Assembly (NCBI GenBank): GCA_026874595.1
Contig: CM049309.1
Span: forward strand, 27,161,033 to 27,225,032
Length of the DNA: 64,000 nt
Source of the DNA: Sipunculus nudus
Taxonomy: Eukaryota > Annelida > Sipuncula > Golfingiida > Sipunculidae
Direction of reading: 5' to 3'
Shown here: positions 23,238-36,157 of the stretch, piece after piece
Position numbering within the stretch: the first letter of the stretch is position 1
Layout of the letters: every line of letters begins with the position of its first letter
Translations under genes and position numbers: made by a program
The notes under the pieces: generated by a model
Seen by the model: only the letters and a program-made list of their open reading frames with translations
The model's database searches: none
Told to the model about the DNA's origin: nothing

Positions 23238-25066
23238 TTAAACATCTGATTGCTTTGTCATGTCTTCTATAGCAGATTCCAACCTGGTCAGAAGATGCCT
23301 TTTCTTGTTTTTCTTATGTTCAGATTCCTTCAGTTTTCTCTGCTCATCAAGATAGAAGTGGTAATTTTGTCTGGCTCCTGCAGCTGCTAACAGAATTTTT
23401 TTTGTGACTGGCACCTTCAAAACTCCATCAGCCTCTTTGATAGCATCTTACACAATCCGCTGAGCTACATATGTTTCCTCAGACATGTTCTCCACTTCTA
23501 TCGGTCTATTTGTCGAATAGCCACGTTCGACAGTGGCTTGGCCATGGTACAGAATCAAAATCATTTGTATGACCCTCCAGACTTTGTCATATTTGGTATC
23601 TCTAGTCATGTATTCATGGTAGAACTCATTTGCCCTTATATCTGCATCAGATGGTTCAAAATGCTTGACCTTTGATGAAGTCTTTGCCACCATGTCAACA
23701 CATGGACTCTCGCAGATGTCCTTTCTGAACCAATATATCTAAAGCATTCTTCATTGAAGCTTTGAGGACTTTAGTTTCTGAAGATCTGATCACCCTTGGG
23801 TCAAGGCAGGACACTGAACAAGAGGGTAGACCACTGGTGCCTTCTCCAGGAGTTTAGAGACAACTGTAACCAGGGAATTTTTGCAATCCATTCTGAAGGA
23901 CATGAGAGCTGCCTCTGACAATTGCTTCATCTTTCTTAGTATTTTGTCTGCCATGTAGCCAACATCATATGCTTTTGGATCACAGTGATTCTTTCTGTCT
24001 TTGGATCCTACTTTAAGAGCTTCTTTGAGGTGTTGGCTGATTTCAGTGCATCTTCATCCATGAATCTCTTCATAAGATTCATGATCAGTTTCTTCAGGTC
24101 CTCTTTCAGGAATATGACCATGGGCTTGTCTGTTTGATAAACAGTTAAAAATGTGGTTATCAATTTGGCCACACTCAACGAGAAGTTAAGTTTTGCAGTC
24201 ACAATAGGGTCCCTGGTTGCAGCTTCCACTTGTTTCCATGAATAACATTTAGGAACAGCGCTTTTCTTCTCCTTTGTTTTCTTTACATATGCACAGATGT
24301 TATTCAAAGCATACAGTGCTCGCTCTACCTCTGGAACGTTTTCCAACCATCTGTGTTTACAAAATCCCAAGGGGAAATTTTCACAGCCAATCCAATTTAT
24401 GTAGCCAATACAAACCAGAGAGCAGGGGATCAATGTCCCAACCACTAGCAGATACACCAGTCTTGAATGCTCCATTGACAATGTGGAGGCCGCAGCTGCC
24501 AATGTCCAACAAACCAACTTTGAACTGGGACTGTATGTCTTCTTGCATAATATCATGGAATCGCCAGTTAACATTTGGTCCATCCATAGATATTTGAAGA
24601 ATTTTCTTCATATCAATACCATCAATACCCTTCCTGAAGTGGGTAACCATGTCTTCAGATGTTCCATGGCCCATGAACTGGGAGCTCAGGTAGTGGATTG
24701 TGACCAGATTATTCCTCCCCATTCTCACATGAATGTCCATCTGTTTTGAATGAGTCATACGATTCAATGAATCATCAAAGAGCAGCACTAAATGGCCCTT
24801 CTCCTTTACAGAATTCTTCAGCAATTCAAGAAAACATGGTGCAAGGCCAAATCTGCATAAATACGCACATTTTCTTTCACCGCAGCTGAATTTACAAGCT
24901 GTAGCTGAATCAGGAAACATCTTTGCAAACAGATTGGATGAGCCTTCACATAAACGTTAAAAAAATGATCATCTACAACTTTCATTATGCACATGTTACT
25001 GCATTTAAACTATGTTCTTGTGTCACAAATTTATCCATCTCTTCACCTGACCCAGAAGGCACTGAT
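23238..25066 (-). pseudogene. Broken transposase of the hAT-like element
   Basis: Read on the minus strand from about 25066. The upstream acceptor is TTTTGCAG. Recognisable in order: FAKMFPDSATACKFSCGERKCAYL, LLFDDSLNRMT, SSQFMGHGTSEDM, LQISMDGPNVNWRFHD, DIGSCGLHIVNGAFKTG, then HRWLENVPEVERAL. The C-terminal hAT dimerisation motif is LYHGQATVERGYSTNRPIEVENM, followed after one in-frame stop by a basic coiled tail. This string matches a multi-copy hAT-like family common in cnidarians, fish and molluscs. Frameshifts at about 24400-24560, stops in the first 150 nt and near 23740, and the stop at 23448 make it dead. Together with 34703-35069 it forms a two-exon gene. Confidence 0.85.
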
Positions 25067-25485
25067 CTGCAAAAGTATCACATTTTAAGTAAGCCAACAG
25101 CACATTATCATGTCTATTGAAGAACCAAACAAACAAATAACACTGACAGTAAAAGAAAATCTATGTATGAATGTGTGCATGTAAGTATAACCAAGGGGAA
25201 TATCAGAAATAAACAATGTTAAACACTGCAAGTTTTAATAATAAAAGACAAACTAATAAGAACAGTTTCTTGTCTGATCTATACAGGACAGATCTCACAC
25301 ATTGTTACAGTAAATTATTTCCCGAGGCAGTGATAATAATACACAATATGTTTCAAATGTAATTATTATGAAATTGCTTTCATTATTTTTACTAAATAAA
25401 CTATTATCATTATTATGTTTTGACTAAAAGTGTGATTGCTAAATCTAAAGAATTATCGAATGCCAAAACTGTTCATCTAAATATG
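25067..25485. other. Intron sequence of the hAT-like element
   Basis: AT-rich with no gene or repeat found elsewhere in the window. It lies upstream (minus strand) of the transposase exon's acceptor. Confidence 0.4.
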
Positions 25486-26926
25486 AACTAGAATACGGGT
25501 AGTCGACAAGCGACTACGTGTATCCGCTAAAATCAGAGTGGAACGGGTGAAGTGAGGCATGGATTGAGTGGCAAGGGGAAATAGAGCGAGGTGTGTTGCA
25601 TATTAGCATGGATGTCTGCAGCCGAAATGTGTATGTAGGTTGCGCCACCTACCACAAATCCAGAAAGCTGTCCAAGTTGTATACATATGCAAATTTTAGG
25701 CAGAAAAGTCAAACCACTACAGAGATATATGTGATTTTAGCCCACGGCAGACGAACAGACAGACGCTGTGCAAAAATGGTTGCAGATGGCCCCTCCAGCT
25801 ATGTGAGATCTATACACATGCAAAATTTTGGCCCAATCGGTCAAACGGTTCCCGAGATATGAGCTTGGATGTCTGCAGCGTAAACTAGAATGTAGGTGGC
25901 GCCACCTGTCATAAAATCAAGAAAGCTGTCAAGGATGTATAAACCTGCAAAATTTTAGGCAGTTATGTCAAACCACTGCAGAGATGAGTGATTTTAGCCC
26001 ACGGCAGACAAACAAACGGACGCTGTGCAAAAATGGTTGCAGGTGGCCCCTTTAGTTTTGTATATGATAAAGAGCTATGTGAGATTTATACACATGCAAA
26101 ATTTTGGCCAAATCGGTCAAACGGTTCCCGAGAAATGTGCTTGGATGTCTGCAGTGTAAACTAGAATGTAGGTGACGCCACCTGTCATAAATCAAGAAAG
26201 CTGTCAAGGATGTATAAAACTGCAAAATTTTAGGCAGATATGTCAAACCACTGCCGAGATGTCATTGATATTTTCCTACGGCAGACAAACAGACGGACGC
26301 TGTGCAAAAATGGTTGCAGGTGGCGCCACCAGTTTTGCATATGATAAAGAGCCATGTTAGATCTATACACATGCAAAATTTTGGCGCAATCGGCCAAACA
26401 GTTCCCGAGGTATGAGTTTGGATGGCTGCAGCGTAAACGTGAATGCAGGTGGCGCCACCTGTCATAAAATCAAAAGAAGCTATCCAGGATGTATACGCAT
26501 GCCGAATTTCAGGTGAATTAGTCAAACCACTGCAGAGATATGAGTGATTTTAACCACAGGCAAATGAACATATGGACACTGTGTAAACATGGTTGCAGGT
26601 GGCGCCACCATTTTTGTGTATGTTATAGAGCTATCAAAGGGCTACATTTGTACAAAAATTTTTACCTGATCGGTCAAACGGTTCCCGAGATATGTGGGTT
26701 TATATATGGAAACAGACGCACAAATGGACGCTGGGCAGAGAGGAAAGGCCAATGTTCAACGCCAATTGGTTAGGCACCAGTTCACATGTGACCTGATAAT
26801 TGGTGTAAGTTTCGGAAAAATCCATCCGGTAGTCTCAGTGGACTTCTCCGGAAACGAACGCGGCGGCGGCGGCAGCGGAACCTGGTCAAAAACATAGTAC
26901 CCGCAAAACTTCGTTTTGGCAGATAC
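25486..26926 (+). mobile_element. Family B element, complete
   Basis: The 5' end has the hairpin GTAGTCG-acaag-CGACTAC (25499-25517), then TGTATCCGCTAAAA. The 3' end has a hairpin (GTACCCGCAAAAC / GTTTTGGCAGATAC) whose right arm is the inverted partner of the 5' subterminal repeat. The core is about five half-unit pairs with a ~277-bp period. GGTGGCGCCACC recurs exactly or nearly so at 25637, 25898, 26170, 26318, 26447 and 26598. A GGC-rich tract precedes the 3' hairpin. There is no coding sequence. The architecture of subterminal inverted repeats, tandem core and terminal hairpin is that of pearl / Helentron-associated elements (inference). A second complete copy is at 57313-58506. Confidence 0.75.
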
Positions 26927-29900
26927 AAATTAGAACTAGTAACTGATATTACATCTCACTTTACATATAAATCCTACCTGTAAATGAAAGATAAGCAATA
27001 ATCAAAAAGACACATGTTATAAAGTGTATCAATTTTGAAATATTTAAAACTTTAGAACATATCTTAAATGATCACTCAGTAAACAGATTAGCAATAAGTA
27101 CCTGGAAGCAGTAGGTCGGTGTGTTTCTGTCTGCTTGTAGAATGTCCTCAGGCTAGTCTGTGCCGAATCTGTCGCAGCAAATTTGAACTTAACAGCTTGA
27201 AAAGAATAGAAACACTATAATCAGCTTTTAAAACAAAGCTTTGAATAAATATTGAAGCATAATTATAAAATAAAAGAAGGCAATAATAATCTTGTCCTAA
27301 CGTTTAGTATACCTTGGCCTAATAGGATATTTATTAACCACACGTGATTCACTAACGTCAGGTACTCCAGGTATTAAAAGTTTCAGTAATGTCCTAAAAC
27401 ACCCATAAAATCGTTTATCAAAGAATAGAAACACTATAATCAGCTTTTAAAACAAAGCTTTGAATAAATATTGAAAAATAATTATAAAATAGAAGAAGGC
27501 AATAATAATCTTGTCCTAACGTAGAGTATACCTTGGCCTATTATGATATTTATTAACCACACGTGATTCACTAACGTCAGGTACTCCAGGTATTAAAAGC
27601 TTCAGTAATGTCCTAAAACACCTATAAAATCGTTGATAAACGATTGAAAAAAACCATTAAAGTACACTTGCCGTGAATGCAAGATCCAACAAGTGTAATC
27701 GGTATTTTTATAACGGGAGCAGCATCAAGTGTCATGAGAGCCAGCACAAGAGATCGTCGGCTTGGGTGATAATAGAGGATATTGGGATGAACTAACTATT
27801 TCCTAAACTTCGTTTTGGCGGATACAAATATTAGAACTAGTAACTGATATTACATCTTACTTTACATATAAATCCTACCTGTAAATGAAAGATAAGCAAT
27901 AATCAAAAAGACACATGTTCTAAAGTGTATCAATTTTGAAATATTTAAAACTTTAGAACATATCTTAAATGATCACACAGTAAACAGTTTAGCAATAAGT
28001 ACCTGGAAGCAGTAGGTCGGTGTGTTTCTGTCTGCTTGTAGAATGTCCTCAGGCTAGTCTGTGCCGAATCTGTCGCAGCAAATTTGAACTTAACAGCTTG
28101 AAAAGAATAGAAACACTATAATCAGCTTTTAAAAGAAAGCTTTGAATAAATATTGAAACATAATTATAAAATAGAAGAAGGCAATAATAATCTTGTCCTA
28201 ACGTATAGTATACCTTGGCCTAATATGATATTTATTAACCACACGTGATTCACTAACGTCAGGTACTCCAGGTATTAAAAGCTTCAGTAATGTCCTAAAA
28301 CACCCATAAAATCGTTGATAAACGATTGAAAAAACCATTAAAGTACACTTGCCGTGAATGCAAGATCCAACAAGTGTAATCGGTATTTTTATAACGGGAG
28401 CAGCATCAAGTGTCATAAGAGCCAGCACAAGAGATCGTCGGCTTGAGTGATAATAGAGGATATTGGGATGAACTAACTATTTCCTAAACTTCGTTTTGGC
28501 GGATACAAATATTAGAACTAGTAACTGATATTACATCTTACTTTACATATAAATCCTACCTGTAAATGAAAGATAAGCAATAATCAAAAAGAGACATGTT
28601 CTAAAGTGTATCAATTTTGAAATATTTTAAACTTTAGAACATATCTTAAATGATCACTCAGTAAACAGATTAGCAATAAGTACTAGAAGCAGTAGGTCGG
28701 TGTGTTTCTGTCTGCTTGTAGAATGTCCTCAGGCTAGTCTGTGCCGAATCTGTCGCAGCAAATTTGAACTTAACAGCTTGAAAAGAATAGAAACACTATA
28801 ATCAGCTTTCAAAACAAAGCTTTGAATAAATATTGAAACATAATTATAAAACAGAAGAAGGCAATAATAATCTTGTCCTAACGTATAGTATACCTTGGCC
28901 TAATATGATATTTATTAACCACACGTGATTCACTAACGTCAGGTACTCCAGGTATTAAAAAGCTTCAGTAATGTCCTAAAACACCCATAAAATCGTTTAT
29001 CAAAGAATAGAAACACTATAATCAGCTTTTAAAACAAAGCTTTGAATAAATATTGAAACATAATTATAAAATAGAAGAAGGCAATAATAATCTTGTCCTA
29101 ACGTATAGTATACCTTGGCCTAATATGATATTTATTAACCACACGTGATTCACTAACGTCAGGTACTCCAGGTATTAAAAGTTTCAGTAATGTCCTAAAA
29201 CACCCATAAAATCGTTTATCAAAGAATAGAAACACTATAATCAGCTTTTAAAACAAAGCTTTGAATAAATATTGAAACATAATTATAAAATAGAAGAAGG
29301 CAATAATAATCTTGTCCTAACGTAGAGTATACCTTGGCCTTATATGATATTTATTAACCACACGTGATTCACTAACGTCAGGAACTCAAGGTATTAAAAG
29401 CTTCAGTAATGTCCTAAAACACCCATAAAATCGTTGATAAACGATTGAAAAAACCATTAAAGTACACTTGCCGTGAATGCAAGATCCAACAAGTGTAATC
29501 GGTATTTTTATAACGGGAGCAGCATCAAGTGTCATGAGAGCCAGCACAAGAGATCGTCGGCTTGGGTGATAATAGAGGATATTTGGATGAACTAACTATT
29601 TCCTAAACTTCGTTTTGGCGATTACAAATATTAGAACTAGTAACTGATATTACATCTTACTTTACATATAAATCCTACCTGTAAATGAAAGATAAGCAAT
29701 AATCAAAAAGACACATGTTCTAAAGTGTATCAATTTTGAAATATTTAAAACATTAGAACATATCTTAAATGATCACTCAGTAAACAGATTAGCAATAAGT
29801 ACCTGGAAGCAGTAGGTCGGTGTGTTTCTGTCTGCTTGTAGAATGTCCTCAGGCTAGTCTGTGCCGAATCTGTCGCAGCAAATTAGAACTTAACAGCTTG

Positions 29901-31180
29901 AAAAGAATAGAAACACTATGATCAGCTTTTAAAACAAAGCTTTGAATAAATATTGAAACATAATTATAAAATAGAAGTAGGCAATAATAATCTTGTCCTA
30001 ACGTATAGTATACCTTGGCCTAATATGATATTTATTAACCACACGTGATTAACTAACGTCAGGTACTCCAGGTATTAAAAGCTTCAGTAATGTCCTAAAA
30101 CACCCATAAAATCGTTTATCAAAGAACAGAAACACTATAATCAGCTTTTAAAACAAAGCTTTGAATAAATATTGAAACATAATTATAAAATAGAAGTAGG
30201 CAATAATAATCTTGTCCTAACATATATAGTATACCTTGGCCTAATATGATATTTATTAACCACACGTGATTCACTAACGTCAGGTACTCCAGGTATTAAA
30301 AGCTTCAGTAATGTCCTAAAACACCTATAAAATCGTTGATAAACGATTGAAAAAAACATTAAAGTACACTTGCCGTGAATGCAAGATCCAACAAGTGTAA
30401 TCGGTATTTTTATAACGGGAGCAGCATCAAGTGTCATGAGAGCCAGCACAAGAGATCGTCGGCTTGGGTGATAATAGAGGATATTGGGATGAACTAACTA
30501 TTTCCCAAACTTCGTTTTGGCGGATACAAATATTAGAACTAGTAACTGATATTACATCTTACTTTACATATAAATCCTACCTGTAAATGAAAGATAAGCA
30601 ATAATCAAAAAGAGACATGTTCTAAAGTTTATCAATTTTGAAATATTTAAAACTTTAGAACATATCTTAAATGACCACTCAGTAAACAGATTAGCAATAA
30701 GTACCTGGAAGCAGTAGGTCGGTGTGTTTCTGTCTGCTTGTAGAATGTCCTCAGGCCAGTCTGTGCCGAATCTGTCGCAGCAAATTTGAACTTAACAGCT
30801 TGAAAAGAATAGAAACACTATAATCAGCTTTTAAAACAAAGCTTTGAATAAATATTGTAACATAATTATAAAATAGAAGAAGGCAATAATAATCTTGTCC
30901 TAACGTATAGTATACCTTGGCCTAATATGATATTTATTAACCACACGTGATTCACTAACGTCAGGTACTCCAGGTATTAAAAGCTTCAGTAATGTCCTAA
31001 AACACCCATAAAATCGTTTATCAAAGAATAGAAACACTATAATCAGCTTTTAAAACAAACCTTTGAATTAATATTGAAACATAATTATAAAATAGAAGTA
31101 GGCAATAATAATCTTGTCCTATTCGACATAGAAGATCGTCGGCTTGGGTGATAATAGAGGATATTGGGATGAACTATTTC
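26905..31180 (-). repeat. Higher-order tandem array, five units of 680-1120 bp
   Basis: Units begin with CGTTTTGGCGGATACAAAT at 26912, 27811, 28492, 29611 and 30513, giving lengths of about 899, 681, 1119 and 902 bp, plus a final truncated one. Length differences come from an inner ~219-bp subunit starting GAATAGAAACACTATAATC, present 2, 1, 3, 2 and 1 (plus a partial) times. The unit start equals the 3' terminus of the adjoining B element. The last unit is deleted internally and runs into flank at about 31130. On the minus strand each unit has consensus-like splice sites (see the separate exon entry). Confidence 0.9.
27869..28470 (-). CDS. Candidate small gene in the simplest array unit (exons predicted)
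   Basis: Minus-strand reading of unit 2. Exon a, ending at 28349 before GTGTAC, encodes a hydrophobic leader-like stretch RRSLVLALMTLDAAP then TLVGSCIHG. Exon b at 28214-28294 is exactly 81 nt, bounded by TTTTAG and AAG/GTATAC, phase 2 at both ends, encoding a 27-residue module with LLIPGVPDVSESR and NKYHIRP. Exon c at 28003-28069 (67 nt) is bounded by GCGACAG and CAG/GTACTT and reaches a stop after about five codons. Exon d starts at 27878 after a good polypyrimidine tract. The other units repeat this with 1-3 copies of exon b. No homologue is recognised and no expression evidence exists. Several b exons elsewhere carry stops or a frameshift, so this may be a relic of a captured gene fragment. 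Confidence 0.3.
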
Positions 31181-31752
31181 CTTTATAATTCAAACTCAGT
31201 GGAAAAAATGGAACCAAGATTTCTGTATATTAGGACAATTATTTATTAAAATCAAATATATTTTAAATGATACAGGCTTTAAGAACGTGATATAACCTAA
31301 TAAACGGGGTAACCGGCGTAATCCTACAATGAACAAACGGCTGTCATGTGAATGAACATCTGACAACTAAAATAAATGCGCCCCATCGACGTTTGGATCA
31401 CGGTCTATTAAATGTTGTTTTATGGTGATGAGATGGTAAGATATTCCATTAGGTTCTGGTGCCTAAACCAGGTCTCAAGAATATATATGACATCTGAGTA
31501 TATACACAGTGCATCGTGTGTTATTCAATCGTCTTGTCCCGCCACGGCGGCACTACTTTCCGCTAAGTAATACGTATGGGGCATTATGAGCGACTGATAT
31601 GAGCTTCCTTGACCGACTTGCAGCAAATACACACTGTCAAGCTCATTACTATCAATTTTATATAATATTAACAGAAGTATTAAAGGAAAATCAGGATGAA
31701 TTCAGAAATATCATATTCAGTGAGAGTGAAACACAGCGCAACGCGCAAACGG
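31181..31752. other. Unassigned spacer inside the hAT-like intron
   Basis: No gene and no repeat recurring in the window. It separates the tandem array from the inverted A element. Confidence 0.35.
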
Positions 31753-34135
31753 TTTTTTAGCTCAGCTGACTGTAAGTCATCTGAGCTATAGGCACCCTTT
31801 GTCCGTCGTCCGTCCGGCCGTCTGTCCGTTAACAGGGCACAAATCGTAACGCTGGACCTGGAATCTTCTAACTTTACATCCAGGGAGGTCCATGAAAAAT
31901 CTCCTTGGAAACCAGGAATTAGGTCTCTGTTACCCATATTCTTCGAGCCATTGGGCTCCGAAGTACCCCCCAGAATAATGGAAAATTTGATACAAAAGCT
32001 CAAGTATCTAAACAACTAATGCATTGATCACTATGATTCTTTGCATAGATATTAATCACGGAGCGTAATAGTTTCACCAGACTGGTGGCGCTGCCTGATT
32101 TTTTTTTCATTTTCTCGATTTTTTTTCTCTATTTTTGAGACCTTAAAAGATGCATTCATCTGTAAACAGGGCGCAAATCCTATACACTGGACCTAGGATC
32201 TTCTCTCTTGATATGCAGGGAGGTCCATGAAAAGTCTCCTTGGAAACTTAAAATTCGGTCTCTGTTATCCATATTCTTCGAGCTATGGGGCTCTGAAATA
32301 CCCCCAGAATAATAGAAAATTTGATACAAAAGCTCCAGTATCTGAACAAATAATGCATTGATAACCCTGATTCTGTGCATGGATATTGATCATGGAATGT
32401 TTCATCAGTTTCTGCAGTCTGGTGGTGCCTCCTGTATTTTTTTTATATTTACAAATTTTTCTCTCTATTTTTGAGACCTTCAGATGCGGTCATCTGTTAA
32501 CAGGGCACAAATCGTAACAACTGGACCTAGAATCTTCTCTCTTGACACGCAGGGAGGCCCATGAAAAGTCTCCGTGGAAACCTGACATTAGGTCTCTGTT
32601 ACATATAAACTCTGAGCTATAGGGCTCCGAAGTACCCCCCCCCCCCCCAGAATAATGAAATATTTGATACAAAAGCTCAAGTATCTGAACAACTTATGCA
32701 TTGATCACCATGATTTTTTGCATGCATATTGATCATGGAGTGTTTCATCAGTTTCTGCAGACTGGTGGCGCTACCTATTTTTTTTTTTCGATTTTTACGA
32801 TTTTTTTTCTCTATTTTTTAGACCTTAAAGATGCGGTCATCTGTTAACAGGGCACAAATCGTAACAACTGGACCTAGAATTATCTCTCTTGACATGTAGA
32901 GAGGCCCATGAAAAGTTTCCTTGGAAACCTGAAGTTAGGTCTCTGTTACCCATAAACTCCTGAGCTTTGGGGCTCTGAAGTACCCCCAGAATAATGGAAA
33001 ATTTGATACAAAACTCAAGTATCTGAACAACTATTGCATTGATCACCATGATTCTGTGCATGGATATTGATCATGGAATGTTTCATCAGTTTTTGCAGTC
33101 TGGTGGTGCCCCCTTTTTTTTTCGATTTTTACAATTTTTTTTCTTTATTTTTGAGACTTCTTAAGATGCGTTCATCTGTTAACAGGGCACAAATCCTAAC
33201 CACTGGACCTGGAATCTTCTAACTTGACATCCATGGAGATTCTTGAAAAGTCTCATGCGAAACCTGAAATTAGGTCTCTGTTACCAAAGCTATGGGGCTC
33301 AGAAATACCCCCCAGAATAATTAAAAATATGATATAAAGCTCCATTATCTGAACAACTAATGCATTTATCACCATGATTCTTTGCATGCATATTGATCAT
33401 GGATTCTTTCATTAGATCCTGCAGACTGGTGGCGGTTGATTTTTTAAAAGTTTAGCCCTTTTTTTCTCTTCTAACTTGACTTCCAGGGAGGTATGTTAAA
33501 AATATCCTTGGAAACTTGAAATTAGTTTCTGTTACCCATATTCTCTGAGCTATGGGGCTTATAAAGCACCACCCGGGGGGGGGGGCATAATTAAAAATTT
33601 GATACCAAGCAGGGCATAATCATAACCATTGGACCTGAAATCTTCTAACTTAAAATCCAGGGAGGTCCATGAAAAGTCTCCTAGGAAATGTGAAATTATG
33701 TCTCTGTTACCCATATTTTCTGAGCTATAGGGCTTATAAACACCCCTCAGAATAACTGAAAATTTTAAACCAAAGTAGGGCACAAATCATAACCATTGGG
33801 ACCAGAATCTTTAAACTTGATATCCTGAGAGTTCCTAAAAAAGTTCTCCCCAGAAACCAGAAATTCGGTCATTGTGACTTATATTCTCATGGTTTTGGGG
33901 TATGTTTTAGCATCCCAGAAATAATACAAAATACACACAAATTACCAGATTCTTCAGGAAAGGCTGGTTGGATTGTTATCAAATTTGTTGTGCTTGTGGG
34001 TCTTGATGAACTTAAGCTAATATATATGAACAATGATGCCACCTACATTATCGTAATCAGTTGCCTGTGCAAGGACATATTGTCAACATGTCAGTCGGCT
34101 GAGCGTCATGACCCATGGGTCACTTGTTTTAATAC
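31753..34135 (-). mobile_element. Family A element, full length, minus orientation
   Basis: The 3' end is at the low coordinate: reverse complement of TAAAAA, then exact GCTCAGCTGAC at 31760-31770 and the hairpin partner AGTCATCTGAGCTA. The 5' end is at the high coordinate, with the perfect palindrome TGACCCATGGGTCA at 34109-34122 next to a near copy of the subterminal repeat. Five to six ~335-bp core units follow the phrase GTTAACAGGGCACAAATC (about 31829, 32161, 32498, 32841, 33178, then decayed). Palindrome variants are at 32084, 32765 and 33428. C and G homopolymers occur at about 32640 and 33578. Non-coding. Confidence 0.75.
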
Positions 34136-34702
34136 TGTCAGCTGGGCACCCTTGGCCACGAGGATTTCGCGCCAACAGAGCATACAATTTGCACAGTTCT
34201 CCAAAAGTATCGACATCACTCTTTCACGCAACACATTCAATGCTAGTTCTGACTTTAAATGAATGCAAGTAAAATGATACGAGTTACTCAGGAAAATGTC
34301 TTATATTGTCACAATTCTGACGTATATTTGGATCAAACTGCAGCTATTCGTGTCTTCCATAAATCCTGACTGCACCAAGTTAATATAAGCAGATATAAAA
34401 AGCAGCATATGTAGGCCAAACATCGTTATCAGCTTAAAAATATAGTTATTACATGTCATTATGATTACCTATATCTTTTAAAAAATATGTCCTGTCGACT
34501 TTCTTAAGATTTAAAGAAAAATTTGCGCCAGATCAACCCAACACAAAACTAGCCTTACTTTTCAAATATAAATCATAGCTTTTCTCTATTTTATTCATTG
34601 AAGAACACCATCGATCGTTTCTGTGGTGTAATTTCTTAAATCATACGACAAAATTAATCTTTTATGGAAATTGTCACGAAAAATATATTTACTGGTACCA
34701 AC
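34136..34702. other. Intron sequence next to the zinc-finger exon
   Basis: No additional gene or shared repeat. The predicted splice donor of the zinc-finger exon is at its upper end (AAAG/GTTGGT on the minus strand). Confidence 0.4.
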
Positions 34703-35069
34703 CTTTCTTGTGTTTATCTCCCTTGGCATGAGCACGGACTTGGGCAATCCCGCCATTGGCAACCGAGAATGCTTGCCGACAGACACGGCACCTGGCTTGG
34801 GTCGTTTTCTCTGGTATGGTCTCCAACCATTCTTGAAATTCTTGGATTTTAACCCTTGCAGGATTAAAACGACAATGTCCGGGCATCTTTACAACAATGG
34901 GAAGTCTTTCCCTTGTATGACACTTTGTTTTCTTAATAAGAACCAGGAACACGCCACCCGCCTTACGGGACCGAGTTGAACATTGTACAAAAGAACCGCG
35001 AACCACGGAGGGGTCAGGCGCTGGGGGGGATTTGGCGCCAACAGGTGTTTCCATGTTTCTTTTAATCAT
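34703..35069 (-). CDS. BED-type zinc-finger exon of the hAT-like transposase
   Basis: Starts at an ATG and stays open across the exon. Near its end, IQEFQEWLETIPEKTTQARC is followed by a zinc-finger pattern with C94, C97, H114 and H120 (C-x2-C-x16-H-x5-H), as in BED fingers of hAT transposases, where it binds the transposon ends. A splice donor fits at 34702/34703. Phase and content suit joining to the transposase exon that begins at 25066, about 9.6 kb away. This exon is intact while its partner exon is heavily mutated. It lies about 180 bp inside the element's right terminus, as expected for a first exon. Confidence 0.65.
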
Positions 35070-35253
35070 TGGCTAAGACTTTATCGACAAAAATAGAACA
35101 CAAAGGAGAGATATATTTTTGACGGACAAAAATGAAATATCATGACTTTTTCATGACTTTTCATTTTTTCCTAAAAAAATCATGAATTTTTAAGTACTGA
35201 TTTTTCAAATCTAAAAAACCATGACTTTTTAAGGAAGTACGAACCCCGAGGCT

Positions 35254-36157
35254 GCTCCTAGGCTGGATGTATGTAACCACTCAAGAAAATTAAAGTACTC
35301 GCATGTATGTGCAATATATGTCCCTCAGAAGGGACATATATTTCCTTTATAAGTGCTATGTATGGCATTTATATTTATATAACAGCTATATTATGTTTAG
35401 TCAGGCACTGTTATATGTGAGAGTTAATTCCAGTTATATGCAACTTGTATGGGCCATGTTAGGGAGCTACACATGAAATTATCAGATAATTTTTACTTCG
35501 AGGCTTACTGTTCTACAAGATATAGGATATAGGCATTTTCCAAGGGAACAAATGTGGCAGATCTATCAAAACTTCCAAGTCTCAACTTCGACATGGTTTT
35601 CAAACAAAATGACTTTTAATTGAGTATACATGTATACTGAAGAAGTCTGGTAATAAAGGTATCAAAATAACCATGCAGATTCCTCAAAATTTTGTATATA
35701 TTAGAAATTTGGTACTAATAATTAAAAAAAAATATTCTGCTATTTTTTGCATCTGATTTGTTCTTTCAGTGGTGTAAACATATAACACTATAGTAATCAT
35801 GCAATAAAATTTACTCAAAATGCAATTTTAAATAAACTGACTTTATTTCAAACTGTTTATAATATGTGCAATTGCAAAGAAACAATATTTCTTAAGGAAT
35901 GTAGTTTATATTAGTATACAAGTATTTCTATTAATTAAGCATCCTATTAATTACCATAGATAATTACATCATAAATTCAGAACATGGGGTATTGATGTTG
36001 TATGCTACTGATCAATTACATAAAATCCTAAACATTAACCTCAAATCTTTTTATGCTGGTTTTAAAAAAGCTAAATCACACCCCCCCCCCCCTTCCAGCT
36101 GTAAAATATTGCCATAGAAAATAAACAGGTTATATCAAAGCAATGGTATTTAAAAAA
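35254..36157. other. Unassigned AT-rich sequence
   Basis: Flank of the hAT-like insertion. No gene or window-wide repeat seen; includes a poly-C run at about 36081. Confidence 0.4.

Larger units (their letters stand above)
22426..35248 (-). mobile_element. hAT-like DNA transposon, 12.8 kb with nested insertions
   Basis: The left end CAGGGTTCATAC and the right end (reverse complement CGGGGTTCGTAC) form imperfect terminal inverted repeats. They are flanked by a 5-bp duplication AGGCT (22421-22425 and 35249-35253). Both subterminal regions contain repeats of CATGACTTTT, in the same orientation on the plus strand. Between them, in minus orientation, lie a BED-type zinc-finger exon near the right end and a broken transposase near the left end. 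The intron between them (25067-34702) carries a B element, a tandem array and an A element. Without those insertions the element would be much shorter. A 5-bp duplication is less common than 8 bp in hAT but is known in the hAT5 group. Confidence 0.7.

Noticed and set aside
26905-31130. CRISPR-like or simple satellite interpretation of the tandem array
   Set aside because: Units are hundreds of bases with nested subunits and splice-like sites, in a eukaryotic context. There are no short repeats with unique spacers.
22418-35256. 8-bp target duplication for the large hAT-like element
   Set aside because: Flanks of 8 bp (GACAGGCT and AGGCTGCT) do not match. Only the 5-bp AGGCT fits.
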